DNA from: Conchocele bisecta
Taxonomy: Eukaryota; Mollusca; Bivalvia; Lucinida; Thyasiridae
DNA: 64,000 bases
Assembly: GCA_029237695.1 (NCBI GenBank)
Contig: CM055275.1
Span: forward strand, 5,881,131 to 5,945,130
Direction of reading: 5' to 3'
Within the stretch, counting starts at the first letter, position 1, and every line of letters starts with the position of its first letter. Positions 51,401-62,757 of the stretch are shown piece by piece. Made by a program: the position numbers and the translations under genes. The notes beneath the pieces are model-generated. The model made no database searches and was not told the origin of the DNA. It saw nothing but the letters and a program-made list of their open reading frames with translations.

Positions 51401-52090
51401 ATCGTTTCCCATTTTGCCTGTATTAATCACCTATTCTGAAACGCTCTGAGGCAGTCGTATCTTATGCTCGAAATCAAGTTAGTTAACCTGTTCACCCATA
51501 AATAACTGGCATAGACTATTAAGTGAATGTTTTTATAGTTAATTTGGATCTGCAGTGTTTGCAAATATTGGCTTTATGGTCTGTAGTGTTGAACGGCTTA
51601 ATGGGATGGACTTGGGCTGTTTGATATCTAGTAAAACAAAAGTATATGCTTAGAAAGAATGTTAATTAGTAGCATAGGCTAATATAGGCAATATAGCGGA
51701 GCTCGTAGTGTATATACATGTATATGTAAGTCACACATGTTTTATTTGAGTGTTTACTTGTCATAATAAAATAAAATAATGATATAAGACGTTTTTGTAG
51801 GTTGATCGAAGTGAGACATATTCTCAAATAGAATGTGCAATTTACAAGTATGATTACAGTCACAAATCTAGTAACATCATAATGCAATTCAATATACTAC
51901 CATATTCATGAATAATAGCATACCGTTGAAGACACATTCCTGAAATATGATGAATAGTGTGTGTTTGATCGGAAAGTCAAATCAGAAATACTAGTAAATT
52001 CCTTGTTTAACATTACAATGTAATTTCCAAAAGATATGCAATATATATTTTCAGTTTGACTTCGTATACCTACCACTCTAAAAACCTGAA
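51401..52090. other. No recognised gene
   Basis: AT-rich. A GTTTGCAAATATTGGCTTTATGG motif near 51554 matches one unit of the 60-bp array at 20935. Confidence 0.45.
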
Positions 52091-52151
52091 GTGGTCAGTG
52101 GAATACGGGAGATAACTCCCTAGGGAGTTATCTCCCGTCTCCCACTGATCA
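52091..52151. repeat. Palindrome GAGATAACTCCCTAGGGAGT
   Basis: GTGGTCAGTGGAATACGGGA pairs with TCCCGTCTCCCACTGATCAT around the perfect centre TAACTCCCTAGGGAGTTA. Confidence 0.8.
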
Positions 52152-52172
52152 TTTCAATTGAATGTTATACAC

Positions 52173-52419
52173 TTAACCCTTTGTACCCGAAAGTCCGCTA
52201 TATCGGTTTATGCAAACAGTACAGATTCAGATGAGCAGGCCCGTAACGAGCCGTCTCATAACGATCTGCTCTGTTTGAAAGTAATTTTCATATTTTTGAG
52301 AAAAACAAATACCCCCTTTTTATAAATGGGATAGTCTGAAAATCATTTTGCGATGATTGGATTGGTTGCAAAACGAACATATCGCAGCCCAATCAGTTAC
52401 TTAGGGGTGAAAGGGTTAA
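52173..52419. mobile_element. Family M piggyBac-like MITE
   Basis: TTAACCCTTTGTACCCGAAA at the left and GGGTGAAAGGGTTAA at the right are inverted, and TTAA borders both ends. The interior has a GAGCAGGCCCGTAACGAGCC hairpin and ACCCCCTTTTTATAAATGGG. TTAA target sites with CCC ends are characteristic of the piggyBac superfamily. Confidence 0.8.
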
Positions 52420-52868
52420 GACCATCGATGGATTACCAGAACATGTCAACAAACGGTTGGATTGTTAGTAGTATTTCTGAAAATAACATATGGCATGATA
52501 TGGTTAGTTCTGCATACATTCTGACATTTTGTACTGTGTCGTTATAGTGGACACCCCAATGTCTCCGTCAATGACAGATAACCGAGATTTCGTGCTTGGT
52601 TACTATGACAACTAAGCGTCAACTGATAGTAAGTCCTCTAATCGGGTGACGTTGTTGTTCGTCATGGCAACATATTGTAAACTTGTGTAGATTTATTTTC
52701 ACGTAACCATGGTGACAAAGGTGCTGCTTTTATGGTTTTCTAATACTATTTGTATCACGTGATATATTAAGTTTATTTGATTGGATGAGTGAATTGTCGT
52801 GTGAGATATTGTTACATACTGATTGGATGATGAAGCAAATACATGAACTTATATGAATTCACTATCAT
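52420..52868. other. No recognised gene
   Basis: No frame or repeat family recognised. Confidence 0.4.
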
Positions 52869-53310
52869 ATAATTCAAGCTCAACAACATTTACACAATTT
52901 CCTAACATTTGATTGGCCCGTAGCAAGTATCTGTCCAAAATTTATATCCCAGTAAACTCCCAAGCCGAACTACTTTCCGTAACCGTGAGGCGCAGTTAAA
53001 ATAATTCTTAAGAAAACGGAAAATAAACACATTTTCTTGATGAATTTATTTCAAATGCTGGAATTATAAGGAATGAATGGCCTTTTTGTGGAATTTATCG
53101 GGGATATAAACTTGGAAAAGTCGCGGGAATACTGGACGAGGCCTTAAAAAATTACAATTTTCGAAAAAGAAAAAAAGAAAAATTTGTTTTTCTTTTTTTT
53201 CTTCGAAAATTGTAATTTTTTATCGCTTCGTCCAGTATTCCCGCAACTTTTCCAAGTTTATACCCCGATAAATTCCACTACAATGCCATTCATTCCTATA
53301 ATATTTAGTT
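52869..53310 (+). mobile_element. Family K element with a second palindrome in its loop
   Basis: The flank TTTGATTGGCCCGTAGCAAG and the palindrome arms are as at 36226. At the loop, after CTGGACGAGGCC, an 80-bp palindrome of AAAAAATTACAATTTTCGAA and complement (about 53145-53225) has been added before CGTCCAGTATTCCCG. Its sequence resembles the interior of family L. Confidence 0.85.
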
Positions 53311-54567
53311 TATTGCATAAGAGGAACGGCTACGAAGTTTACTATTTGGCAGCTGCATGTTTGCATTTACTTTTTTACGTTTTCAGACACTATTGGAAAA
53401 TGCTTTTGAGTTTCGGCATTTTCCAAGGGTGTCGGAAAACGAAGAAAAATCTACATAACAAATAAAAAGAAATGTGCAACTTCAAAAGAAGAAACTTTGT
53501 AGACTTTCCTCTTTTCAATAAACTGAATTATAACTTAAGTTGATCGTTGATATTTCATGAAACGTTTTATACGCTCCTTGTTTTCTGTTTGATATAAGTA
53601 TCCAACCAGTTGATACACATATACATGCATTGCAGCCGCACAAATGCATGTATAAAGATGAGATTGGACACATGTATTTTTTATTCAAGATCCACTTATT
53701 TGTTTCATTATCCATTCAGTAAATTTTCTGGATTTAGCTGGTTTTTCAAGCAGTGGTGTTTCGTTTTATTAATATGTACTTATCTTCTGTGTGACGTGTA
53801 TATATGAACACATCAGCGATGCAATAGTTGCAGTCACTGCTTTAGATAGTGGATGATATATAGCTATTTCTATACGAATATGGAATGATATGTACTCAAC
53901 ATACCAAGGAATAAACGACCTTTTTGAGAATTAAACAGGGTATAAACCTTTAACCGTCAATAGAATAACTTTTGAAAATCTCCAAACATTTGTTTATTCC
54001 TTACAATTCCAACCTATTTCTATTTAAAAATTATTGATTTGATTTTAAGTCCCAGTTTTCGTATTTATTAAAAAAGTCGAACAAAAACGCACGCGAACTC
54101 TTACTCTGACATTTGTGAATTGTGTACAAGTAGGAAGAGCATTACCAAATCGTGAAATGTGAAAATAGATTGACGTAAAGCATGTATTTGATGCATTGGT
54201 ATATACACGTACTCGTACTTTAAAGACACTGGGTCTCTGATATGCATCGAGAGTGAAGAAACAGATTAGGAAAATAGTTTAAGATTTCTGTCGTATTTCT
54301 GAACTCTGAAAATGACAAATTATACCTAAAACAAACTATTTCCTTTGCTTAGCACAGTTTCTCATAGTATGTATTCGGAAGTTATTTGAAATTACATATT
54401 GTGAATATGAGACATTATCTGAGACACAGTCCCTTTAAATACACCGATATAGCTTTATGCCCATTAACACAATCACTATTCTTCAGCAGGATATTTGTAT
54501 TGCATTTGGATTGTGCGACATATTACACAAAGGAAAATACATGTTGAATGCTAGATTATAATATGTA
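53311..54567. other. No recognised gene
   Basis: Fragments resembling family V/56350 (TTTTGAGTTTCGGCATTTTCCAAGGG area, 53400-53450) are possible. No exon recognised. Confidence 0.4.
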
Positions 54568-55000
54568 TATAGAGAATAGTAGGAAAAAATGGGAAAAATA
54601 TCTGGCAAGGCTCAAGAATTTCTTTATTTCTCAGCACAAGTATATGTAGTGACCACCATTTGAACCGTCTCGCCGAGACGGTTCAAATGAGTGGTCACAA
54701 CATATACTTTGGTTCAGAAATAAGGAAAATAGATAGAGAATAGTAGGTTAGTGCCGTGAATGGGAAAACATATCTGGCAAGGCTCAGGAAACGGGATGGG
54801 CGAGGCTCTGCCGAGCACATCCCGTTTCCGTGCCACGCCAGATATGTTTTCCCATTCACGGCACTAACCTACTAATTCTATTTATCCCGTCAACACCTAC
54901 AAATGGCTGTAAAATGCAAAAAATAGTATTAACTGGATATCAAAAATGTTTCACGGCACCGTGTTTCACGGCACATACGCACTGTGTTGACGGGATAAAA
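54568..55000 (-). mobile_element. Family E composite, inverted (M2 half-D-M2-M1)
   Basis: A short M2 arm (GAGAATAGTAGGAAAAAATG) is followed by a D hairpin (54639-54712), linker TTCAGAAATAAGGAAAATAG, complete M2 (54737-54876) and M1 (TATCCCGTCAACACCTACAA to GTGTTGACGGGATAAA). It is the mirror image of 38152 and 59674. Confidence 0.85.
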
Positions 55001-55854
55001 TGGAATATATATCAAAGTTTTACAATTTGTGAATTACCGCCTAAAATGTACCTGCTTACGAATTGAGCTAATATACAGTAAGATACATCGTTGTTCATAT
55101 ACGTCCGTTATGAATGTATAGCTTTTAATGGTTTCAATCTGTTTTCCTTTGTGTAATTGCTACATATATGTACACCGGGCTAACTAGCTAAACTTTAATG
55201 TATTTGGAGCATCAAAACGGTTTTCTGTTAAAACAGTGGTCATTTTGTGAACGGAGCAGATGGCATACGTCACAGCAATGTATCACTTATCTCATCGTAC
55301 TTTGACTTTTTTTATATGTCTTATTTCTAATTGAACTCATATGTTTCATAGGCATACACGTATATCCCGCATACGTTAATGCAATAAGGCATATCCACTT
55401 GTTATTAAGGGGTTTACTCTGGAAACGCAGGAAACACATTTGAAAACACGTGTAGCCCTTTGTACACATACTAACTGGTTATTCGTGTATTATGCATGTT
55501 CCTCTATTAACATCTTGACTAGTAACTCCAGAAATGTCGTTTCAGCTTGGCGTTGTTAGATTGTTAGTGGCACTAGTAAAATGCGTATGGAATGGTCCTA
55601 ATACACACATGAAATGGTGACTATAAATTTCAATCGATGTGTTTTCAAAACATATTTATTATGGTATAGTGTGTATATTAACATTCCATGTAGAAGAATG
55701 TTAAATTTATAAAGTGCTAATGATGTGCTAATTGCGAATTGTTAATAAATGAATGCTCAGATCCTAGTATGCAATCCGAATATCTGCATTTTAAAATAAT
55801 ATATACAAGCCATGCTATTAGATTAACAATTACCAAATACATAAGCTAATGGCC
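55001..55854. other. No recognised gene
   Basis: AT-rich sequence with no recognised frame or repeat. Confidence 0.4.
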
Positions 55855-56103
55855 TTAACCCTTTGAACCCGAAATCCCGCTATATCGGTTTATGCAAAAA
55901 GTGCAGATCCAGATGAGCCGGCTCGTAACGAGCCGTCTCATCAGGATCTGCACTTTTTGAAAGTAATTTTAATATATTTAAGAACAAAAACACCCCCTTT
56001 TCATAAATGGACTAATCTGAAAATCATTTTCTGACCATTGGATTGGTCGGAACATTAGCATATCACAGTCCATTCCAGTTCCTTAGGGTTGAAAGGGTTA
56101 AAT
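55855..56103. mobile_element. Family M piggyBac-like MITE
   Basis: TTAACCCTTTGAACCCGAAA and GGGTTGAAAGGGTTAA end it. The hairpin GATGAGCCGGCTCGTAACGA is complete, and the flanking stems CAGATCC / GGATCTG are perfect. Confidence 0.85.
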
Positions 56104-56349
56104 GTTACCATAAACACCGTATTCATCCGAATTACCTAACCTTTTTATGATGATATATAAGGCATTTCGATATGTGTAATGTAATCTCTCTTTGGTTGCG
56201 GGATGAAACATAATGCCGATGCTGATTTGATCATTTCGAACAAACGTATTTGTAAAACATTGATTAGGAAGATTCAGATGCGACCTTTCGTAGAAAACAC
56301 CAACATGCATAGTATCATATAATTCCTCATTAATTTAGAATTGGTGTTA
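56104..56349. other. No recognised gene
   Basis: Nothing recognised. Confidence 0.4.
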
Positions 56350-56985
56350 ACTATACAACTGAGAAAATTCCACTGTATTGCCATATGTCCATCAATATAC
56401 CTACTGTCTGTTTCACGAAACCTGCCCAAATTTTACAGCTATATAAGCAATGCAAAAACAGTATTCTTTTCGATAATATGAAATTAAAGCAAAATTTAAG
56501 AATGAGCCTTCTTTTTATTTCGTGAAATTTGGTCAAATATTGGTTTTATTACGAAAAATTGATTTCTCTATGGGAATTCAACATGGGGGAAAAAGATGTA
56601 AAGGAGTGTGGGAGGAGTCAAAAAACGAAACATTTTGGAAATTGACTCCGAAACCTAGCTAGATAGCTTGGAAATGATCCAACTAAGAAAACAAAAGTTA
56701 AATTTTAAAAATCGGTCCAGTATTTCTGAAATTCTAAAAAATTTCCCCATGTTAAATCCCCATAGACATCTTCACTCCGTGAAGATGTCTATGGGGATTT
56801 AACATGGGGAAATTTTGTTTTCGCAATAAAATCAATATTTGACCAAATTTCACGAAATAAAAAGAAGGCTCATTCTTAAATTTTCCATTAATTTAATATT
56901 ATCGAAAAAAAAAATGGTTTTTGAATTGTTTATATGGCCGTAAAATTTGGGCAGCTTTCGTGAAACAGACTATAATCTACAAGTG
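56350..56985. mobile_element. Large foldback element related to family V
   Basis: The left arm (56410-56590: GTTTCACGAAACCTGCCCAA, AAATTTAAGAATGAGCCTTC, GGTCAAATATTGGTTTTATT) and right arm (56770-56970: GGGGATTTAACATGGGGAAA, AATCAATATTTGACCAAATT, GGGCAGCTTTCGTGAAACAG) pair over about 180 bp. A second small palindrome (CCCCATAGACATCTTCACTC, 56757-56800) lies just inside the right arm. Confidence 0.8.
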
Positions 56986-57492
56986 TTTGAAATTCAGTTT
57001 ATTGCAAAAAACGCGTACTAAGTTTCCTCTTTTGAGTTTTAGCTTTTTTAAAGCGTGTCACAAAACGAAAAAAAAAAACAACGATATAAATTATTGCAAA
57101 TATGCATCTGCAAAAGAGACACTTAATAGCCTTTCCTCTCCTGCAATAAACTCAATGTTCATTAAACACATGAATTGTTGACCATTCCATGTGGTGTTTT
57201 ATGTAGCGTTATATATTATGCTGTCCTATGTTTATCTCGATCACAGTTGGGCTTGTGTTAACGTTTCAGTTGTGTGTTATTTCAATTGTCTATAAACGTG
57301 TTTATTATTGTATATTTTCTTACATGGTCTATTATATGTTCGTCAGTGTTTGTTTAGTCTCTCCTGCAGTGTTGAAAATAAAATTAAAGTTGGTAAACAT
57401 ATTTGAAAATTATTATGGAAAATCTGACTCTACATATAGAAATTATAGCGAACGTTAGCCATGTTAGCTGACGACTTGTGGGACCGCTAACA
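56986..57492. other. No recognised gene
   Basis: AT-rich, with frames of 70-86 codons that lack recognisable domains. Confidence 0.4.
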
Positions 57493-57604
57493 TGGATTCC
57501 GCTGGGGGAAATAAAAAAATCGCCACTTCAATTGTTTTTTTTTTGTTTTTTTTACTTTTTTATCGCCAATTGTTTATTTTTGTCGATCGCGAGCGGAATC
57601 CCTG
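57493..57604. mobile_element. Family L MITE
   Basis: GGATTCCGCTGGGGGAAATA and GATCGCGAGCGGAATCCCTG are inverted ends, as at 44805. The interior has AAATCGCCACTTCAATTG and a T-rich run. Confidence 0.75.
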
Positions 57605-58274
57605 CCCTTATCATCATATGATCAAACATAATTGTGTACTAAATGTGATGGGATATATGTATAACATAGCATATGTTCTCCTTTGCATTTCGGGGGAATG
57701 CTCAGTTATATGTTAAGATTTAGTTAAACAACTACGTTTAAATCCTACGATGATCACGGGTCTCATACATACTATTGGTATTTTTACAAATTAGTTGATG
57801 CAAATACATTTGATGTGAAAGCGTTTAATAACGATTCCATAGACTCACTATACGTTTAAAAATTGTATAAAATATAACTACATGTATATTGACAGTTTAC
57901 TTACGCAAAAGCTGACATGTATTTTAGGAGTTACTAGTAAGCTTAGTTTCTCGAATTAGTGTACAGGATTCCGATGGGTGTTGGTAGAATTGCTTATACC
58001 AACAATGTGATAGATTGCGTTGCAAATAGCATACTGAAAAATAGTGAAATATACATTTATCATGCATATTCTGTGCATGTTTCAAATCAGCTGGTAGCAC
58101 CTAATGACACTATTAACTACACCATTTAGTAATGCATGTAAGATAACGTCTGATTTTCTGTGAAAAAAATAAATAACAATATGCTATTTGCACATCTTTC
58201 TCAACCAATATTAAACTTGCGGATTCTGCCGCCCGCTTTCTTATTAGGTGCAGAGGTGTCCAGCCACAAGAGAA
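57605..58274. other. No recognised gene
   Basis: Nothing recognised. Confidence 0.4.
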
Positions 58275-58520
58275 TTAACCCTTTGAACCCGAAGTCCCGC
58301 TATATCGGTTAATGCAAAAAGTGCAGATCCAGATGAGCCGGCTCGTAACGAGCCGTCTCATCAGGATCTGCACTTTTTGAAAGTAACTTTAATATTTTTG
58401 AGAACAAAACGCCCCCTTTTCATAAATGGACGAATCTGAAAATCATTTTGTGACCATTGGATTGGTCGGAACATTAGCATATCACAGTCCATTCCGGTTC
58501 CTTAGGGTTGAAAGGGTTAA
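58275..58520. mobile_element. Family M piggyBac-like MITE
   Basis: TTAACCCTTTGAACCCGAAG and GGGTTGAAAGGGTTAA end it. The hairpin GATGAGCCGGCTCGTAACGA is complete. It is very close to the 55855 copy. Confidence 0.85.
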
Positions 58521-58640
58521 TCATATTGTACGAATTCGGAAAATCATTTTTGACCATTGGATTGGTCGGAAAACTTAGCATAAAATCCAACACAGGCATT
58601 CCGGTTCCTTTAGGGTTGAAATAGGGTTTAATCTTATTGT
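58521..58640 (+). repeat. Partial tandem duplicate of the family M right end
   Basis: GAAAATCATTTTTGACCATT, GGATTGGTCGGAAAACTTAG and GGTTCCTTTAGGGTTGAAAT repeat the last 100 bases of the preceding element with added single-base insertions. Confidence 0.8.
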
Positions 58641-58683
58641 ATTATGTGATGATGTAAAATAACTGTATGTAGGGAATTCCTAA

Positions 58684-58762
58684 GATGTTAAGATGTTACA
58701 CGAGACTTAAGATGTTACACGATAACTTACAATGTATTGTAAGTTATCGTGTAACATCTTAA
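58684..58762. repeat. Hairpin TAAGATGTTACACGATAAC
   Basis: TTAAGATGTTACACGATAAC and its exact complement pair across TTACAATGTATTGTAA. The 20-base TAAGATGTTACACG motif also repeats directly upstream. Confidence 0.8.
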
Positions 58763-59673
58763 GTATATATAAATATCATAATAAATGTCGCCAGCTCATG
58801 TCTCTTTTTTGGATCATTGTTGATTATATTACGGCAATAGTATCTCAAAACAGTCACTATCGGTACAGTAATGGTGATATTTGTCGAAATAATACACCAC
58901 ATAAGAATGTAACAACTTCGCACAGGTACGAGGCTGATATTACCATCTGATATCTTCTGAACTATACAACATGATGGTTCTGCAACATTCGAAAACAAAT
59001 ACGTACATGTTATTAATCTGGTCAGACATTTAGTCTCGTATATAACAGAAATGGAGTGGCAGATGATAACTACCTGTCATGAATTGCATAATGCCACATT
59101 TTACAGCATACATACAGTAATTAAATGTACTACAATCTCCGAAGGTCATAAATCACGTATCGCTTTTTAATTTCAGATTGCACAGAGCATTCTAGTCAAT
59201 TAGCCAGGTGACACAGGACACTGATGACCAGTGAAAGCCAGTGGAGGGACACATGCTCCTTGCAGAATGACAGTAACGCTGCGAATCCCATATGGATATA
59301 AAGCACATAGTTGCATGTGTTGGTTACACAGATATATGAACCCACCGCGGTTTTTGTTTTGTACATACAACTAAGCCAGTGATTATAAAATGATTCGAGC
59401 ACATACGCAAAATCATGCACCGCATGGTTTTATTTCTTCAAATTTGGTACACGTGCTCGAACTTTTTATAATGACTCACTTTGTTTATACTATATTTGTA
59501 TATATTTTGATTTTTTTATTTAACGAAATTTAATGATGACGTTGAATTTGACTTTGATATGTTCTAATTTATTATATGAAGTTTAACGATATTTCTGTTT
59601 GTACCTGTTGGATTTAATATTCCTGCTCGACTTATTGCACGCGATTATTCTTGCAACATAACGATACATAATA
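58763..59673. other. No recognised gene
   Basis: Frames of 72-79 codons overlap on both strands, with no recognised domain or repeat family. Confidence 0.4.
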
Positions 59674-60112
59674 TTATCCTGTCAACACAGTGCGTATGTG
59701 CCGTGAAACACGTTGCCGTGAAACATTTTTGATATCCAGTCAATACTACTTTTGCATTTTACAGCAATGTGTAGGTGTTGACGGGATAAATAGAATAATA
59801 GGTTAGTGCCATGAATGGGAAAAAATATCTGGCGCGGCACGGAAACGGGATGTGCTCGGCAGAGCCTCGCCCATCCCGTTTCCTAAGCCTTGCCAGATAT
59901 TTTTTCCCATTCACGGCACAAACCTACTATTCTCTATCTATTTTCCTTATTTCTCAACCAAAGTATATATTGTGACCACTCATTTGAACCGTCTCGGCGA
60001 GACGGTTCAAATGAGTGGTCACAACATGTACTTCTGATGAGAAATAAAGAAATTCATGAGCCTTGCCGGATATTTTTCCCCATTCACGGCACTAACCTAC
60101 TATTCTCTATAG
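59674..60112 (+). mobile_element. Family E composite (M1-M2-D-M2 half)
   Basis: M1 (TTATCCTGTCAACACAGTGC on), M2 (AGAATAATAGGTTAGTGCCA to CACAAACCTACTATTC), linker, D hairpin (59960-60036) and a second M2 right arm. The order is identical to 38152. Confidence 0.85.
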
Positions 60113-60700
60113 AGTAATGCATGTGTATATATTTTCCGGAGCAGTGTTGCTACTGAATGAAACTGTCACAATTGGACACCAAGTGCATACACTGCTGACA
60201 CATATGCATGTCATGTCACATACGCACTATGTCGAGTGTAGTAAGTCATACTGCATACCATAAGCTACAAAATATGCACGCTTATGCTCATGAAACCTTT
60301 TTTTCATTCCATGTAAATTAGGTAATTGATATGGACATGTAAATTTAGCATTACTGCCAAACACCGAATATGACATGTCAATGGAGCGAGCTACTACTTA
60401 TCCAAATTACAAACAGAAATATTGTAAATGATTTGTGCAATATCGTTAATAATATAGTGCTGTTAAGCATCATGTATATGGAACAACGGTCATCCTGATG
60501 AGACGTGCACACACTGGAAAATACCAACATATCATTGTAATTTTAAAGTGTATGCTATAACATGTTAGTATACCAACGTTTGCACGAGTGATGATTCTGT
60601 GCAGTTAGAAATATAGAGCACTGTTAACAAGTATTGTTGTATTTAGGGAAAATAACAAATTCAGCAGAACGAAGTGTGAACAAGTGCTATGAGAAATTAC
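60113..60700. other. No recognised gene
   Basis: A few M1-like scraps (GTCACATACGCACTATGTCG) near 60215. Nothing else recognised. Confidence 0.4.
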
Positions 60701-60704
60701 TTGC

Positions 60705-60900
60705 TCATATGAGACAAAACCATGTGATTTGTACCTAAACGGATGTGCAATTATCATGAACAATATGTACAGAAACTGATACATTTCTGTTAATTCCGCA
60801 TTTACTCTGAAAAACATCTTAAATGTTGTAAATACTTTTTATGAGATTCAGCCCATTTTCTTGGGTCAAAATCGCATGGCTTCTCTCATATACGGTGGAC
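60705..60900 (+). repeat. Dispersed repeat related to 48345-48650
   Basis: GAGACAAAACCATGTGATTT, TGTAAATACTTTTTATGAGA and TTTTCTTGGGTCAAAAT match, in order, GAGACAAGCCATGTGACTTT, TGTAAATACTTTTCATGAGA and ATCTTCTTAGGTACACAAT of the intronic copy. Confidence 0.55.
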
Positions 60901-60958
60901 TTACAAGTGCATATGTTTTGGTCTACGTAATGTCCATGGTAGCGTCTATCTTATACAG

Positions 60959-61226
60959 ATATAGAGAATAGTAGGTTAGTGCCGTGAATGGGAAAACATA
61001 TCTGGCAAGGCTCAGGAAACGGGATGGGCGAGGCTTTGCCGAGCACATCCCGTTTCCGTGCCGCGCCAGATATTTTTTCCCATTCACGGCACTAACCTAC
61101 TATTCTATTTATCCCGTCAACACCTACAAATGGCTGTAAAATGCAAAAATTGTATTGACTGGATATTAAAAATGTTTCACGGCACCGTGTTTCACGGCAG
61201 ATACGCACTGTGTTGACGGGATAAAT
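60959..61226 (-). mobile_element. Family E (M2-M1)
   Basis: Complete M2 palindrome (ATAGAGAATAGTAGGTTAGT to GGCACTAACCTACTATTCT) then M1. No D hairpin. It has the same form as 42571. Confidence 0.85.
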
Positions 61227-62060
61227 AAGGATGACGGCATACGCCATACGCAGTTGTAACTGCCTTTCGATGGATGATTATCATCAAACACAATATGCGC
61301 AACATATAGTCATTTTGATGAAAATAAGAATAACAATTTAAAATGTAGTATAGACCCTACTTGTATGTGCACTTGTTAGCAGCATGTATTAGAGATGTGC
61401 AGTAGGGGGATGTGTGGTTGGTATTAGTTGCCAGAGAGAATGTACACTAAATGTAGCGAACATATGAAGGTGGATGTGCCACAACACAGAGGCCAGTCCA
61501 ATCACCAATGTTCAATATATTTTAGAAACATTCTCAAACACACAATATGTTTCACTCATGCCCACCTACTATGAACGTATTTAATGCATCATAGCGCTAT
61601 ATACAAATGTTTGGAGATTGACTAAATATATTTATTGATTTTGTTATTATTTTTAAGATGTGTACCCAGTTTCTTGTTTGATGGATTGATTTACATACAT
61701 TCCAGTCAATATCGTGTGATGGGTATTTTATATATTGATGTTTTAATACTTAAACAGACGTCGTAATCGTGTAATGGATTTAATTTCAAATCAAGCGTGC
61801 CTAGCAAACGTGTATGAAACATTTATGATGTGTATGGTCCACTTTCATAACGCATAGTATATAGCATATCAAATAATTATACCTCATTGCAATTTCTAGG
61901 CATCACAATGGTCAATTTCACATCACGTGATCAAACATAGTCTACCGTTTCGCAGCGGGCAATTTTAGATGAGAATGTTACAATTATACCCTCCCGTCCC
62001 GATAATATCCGAAGCGTAATTAAGGAAAGAACCCAATATGATTGAACTGCCTCGGCGTTT
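61227..62060. other. No recognised gene
   Basis: Nothing recognised. Confidence 0.4.
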
Positions 62061-62064
62061 ATCT

Positions 62065-62245
62065 AAAATGGAAGCAGAAAGCACGAAGGCATACAATGAA
62101 AACGGAGAATCGGCTGGTACCCGGTCGTGTCATTTATGTAGTAATATTACAATTGAAACCGGGTACTAGACCAGTAATCTTAAGAAATACGGCCGATTCT
62201 CCAGCCATCAATAGTTTGCTTCTGTCTCCGTTTCTGAAACAGCAA
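62065..62245. repeat. Imperfect palindrome ~180 bp
   Basis: AAATGGAAGCAGAAAGC, ACGGAGAATCGGCTGG and TACCCGG face CCGGGTACTAGACCAG, CGGCCGATTCTCCAGCC and TTGCTTCTGTCTCCG. Several mismatches and unequal arm lengths are present. Confidence 0.65.
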
Positions 62246-62326
62246 CTATAATCATGATCATGTAAATATTAGGTAAATAGAGACTACCTATGCTAGTGAA
62301 ATTAAATACCGCCCTTGGCTAAGTGT

Positions 62327-62757
62327 AATATAGGAATGAATGGCATTTTTGTGGAATTTATCCGGGTATAAACTTGGAAAAGTCGCGGGAATACTGGACG
62401 AAGGCCGGAAGGCCTCGTCCAGTATTCCCGCAACTTTTCCCAGTTTATATCCCCGATAAATTCCACGAAAAGGCCATTCAATCCTTATAATTCCAGCATT
62501 TGAAATAAATTCATAAAAAAAATGTGTTTATTTTCCGTTTTCTTAAGAATTATTTTAACTGCGCCTCACGGTTACGGAAAGTAGTTCGGCGTGGGAGTTT
62601 ACGCGATGTAAATTTTGGACAGAGACTTGCTACGGGCCAATCAAATGTTAGGGAATTGTGTAAATATTTTTGTGCTGGAATTATTAGTATATCTCCTCGA
62701 AAGCAATATCTCCCTCGGCTATCGCCTTGGAAGATATTGCTTTCTCGGGGAGATAAT
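62327..62757 (-). mobile_element. Family K element, inverted, with a hairpin at its end
   Basis: The palindrome comes first (GGAATGAATGGCATTTTTGT, GACGAAGGCCGGAAGGCCTC), then the flank (GTTTATTTTCCGTTTTCTTA, CTTGCTACGGGCCAATCAAA). At 62691-62754 a separate hairpin (ATCTCCTCGAAAGCAATATC and complement) follows the K end. Confidence 0.85.
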
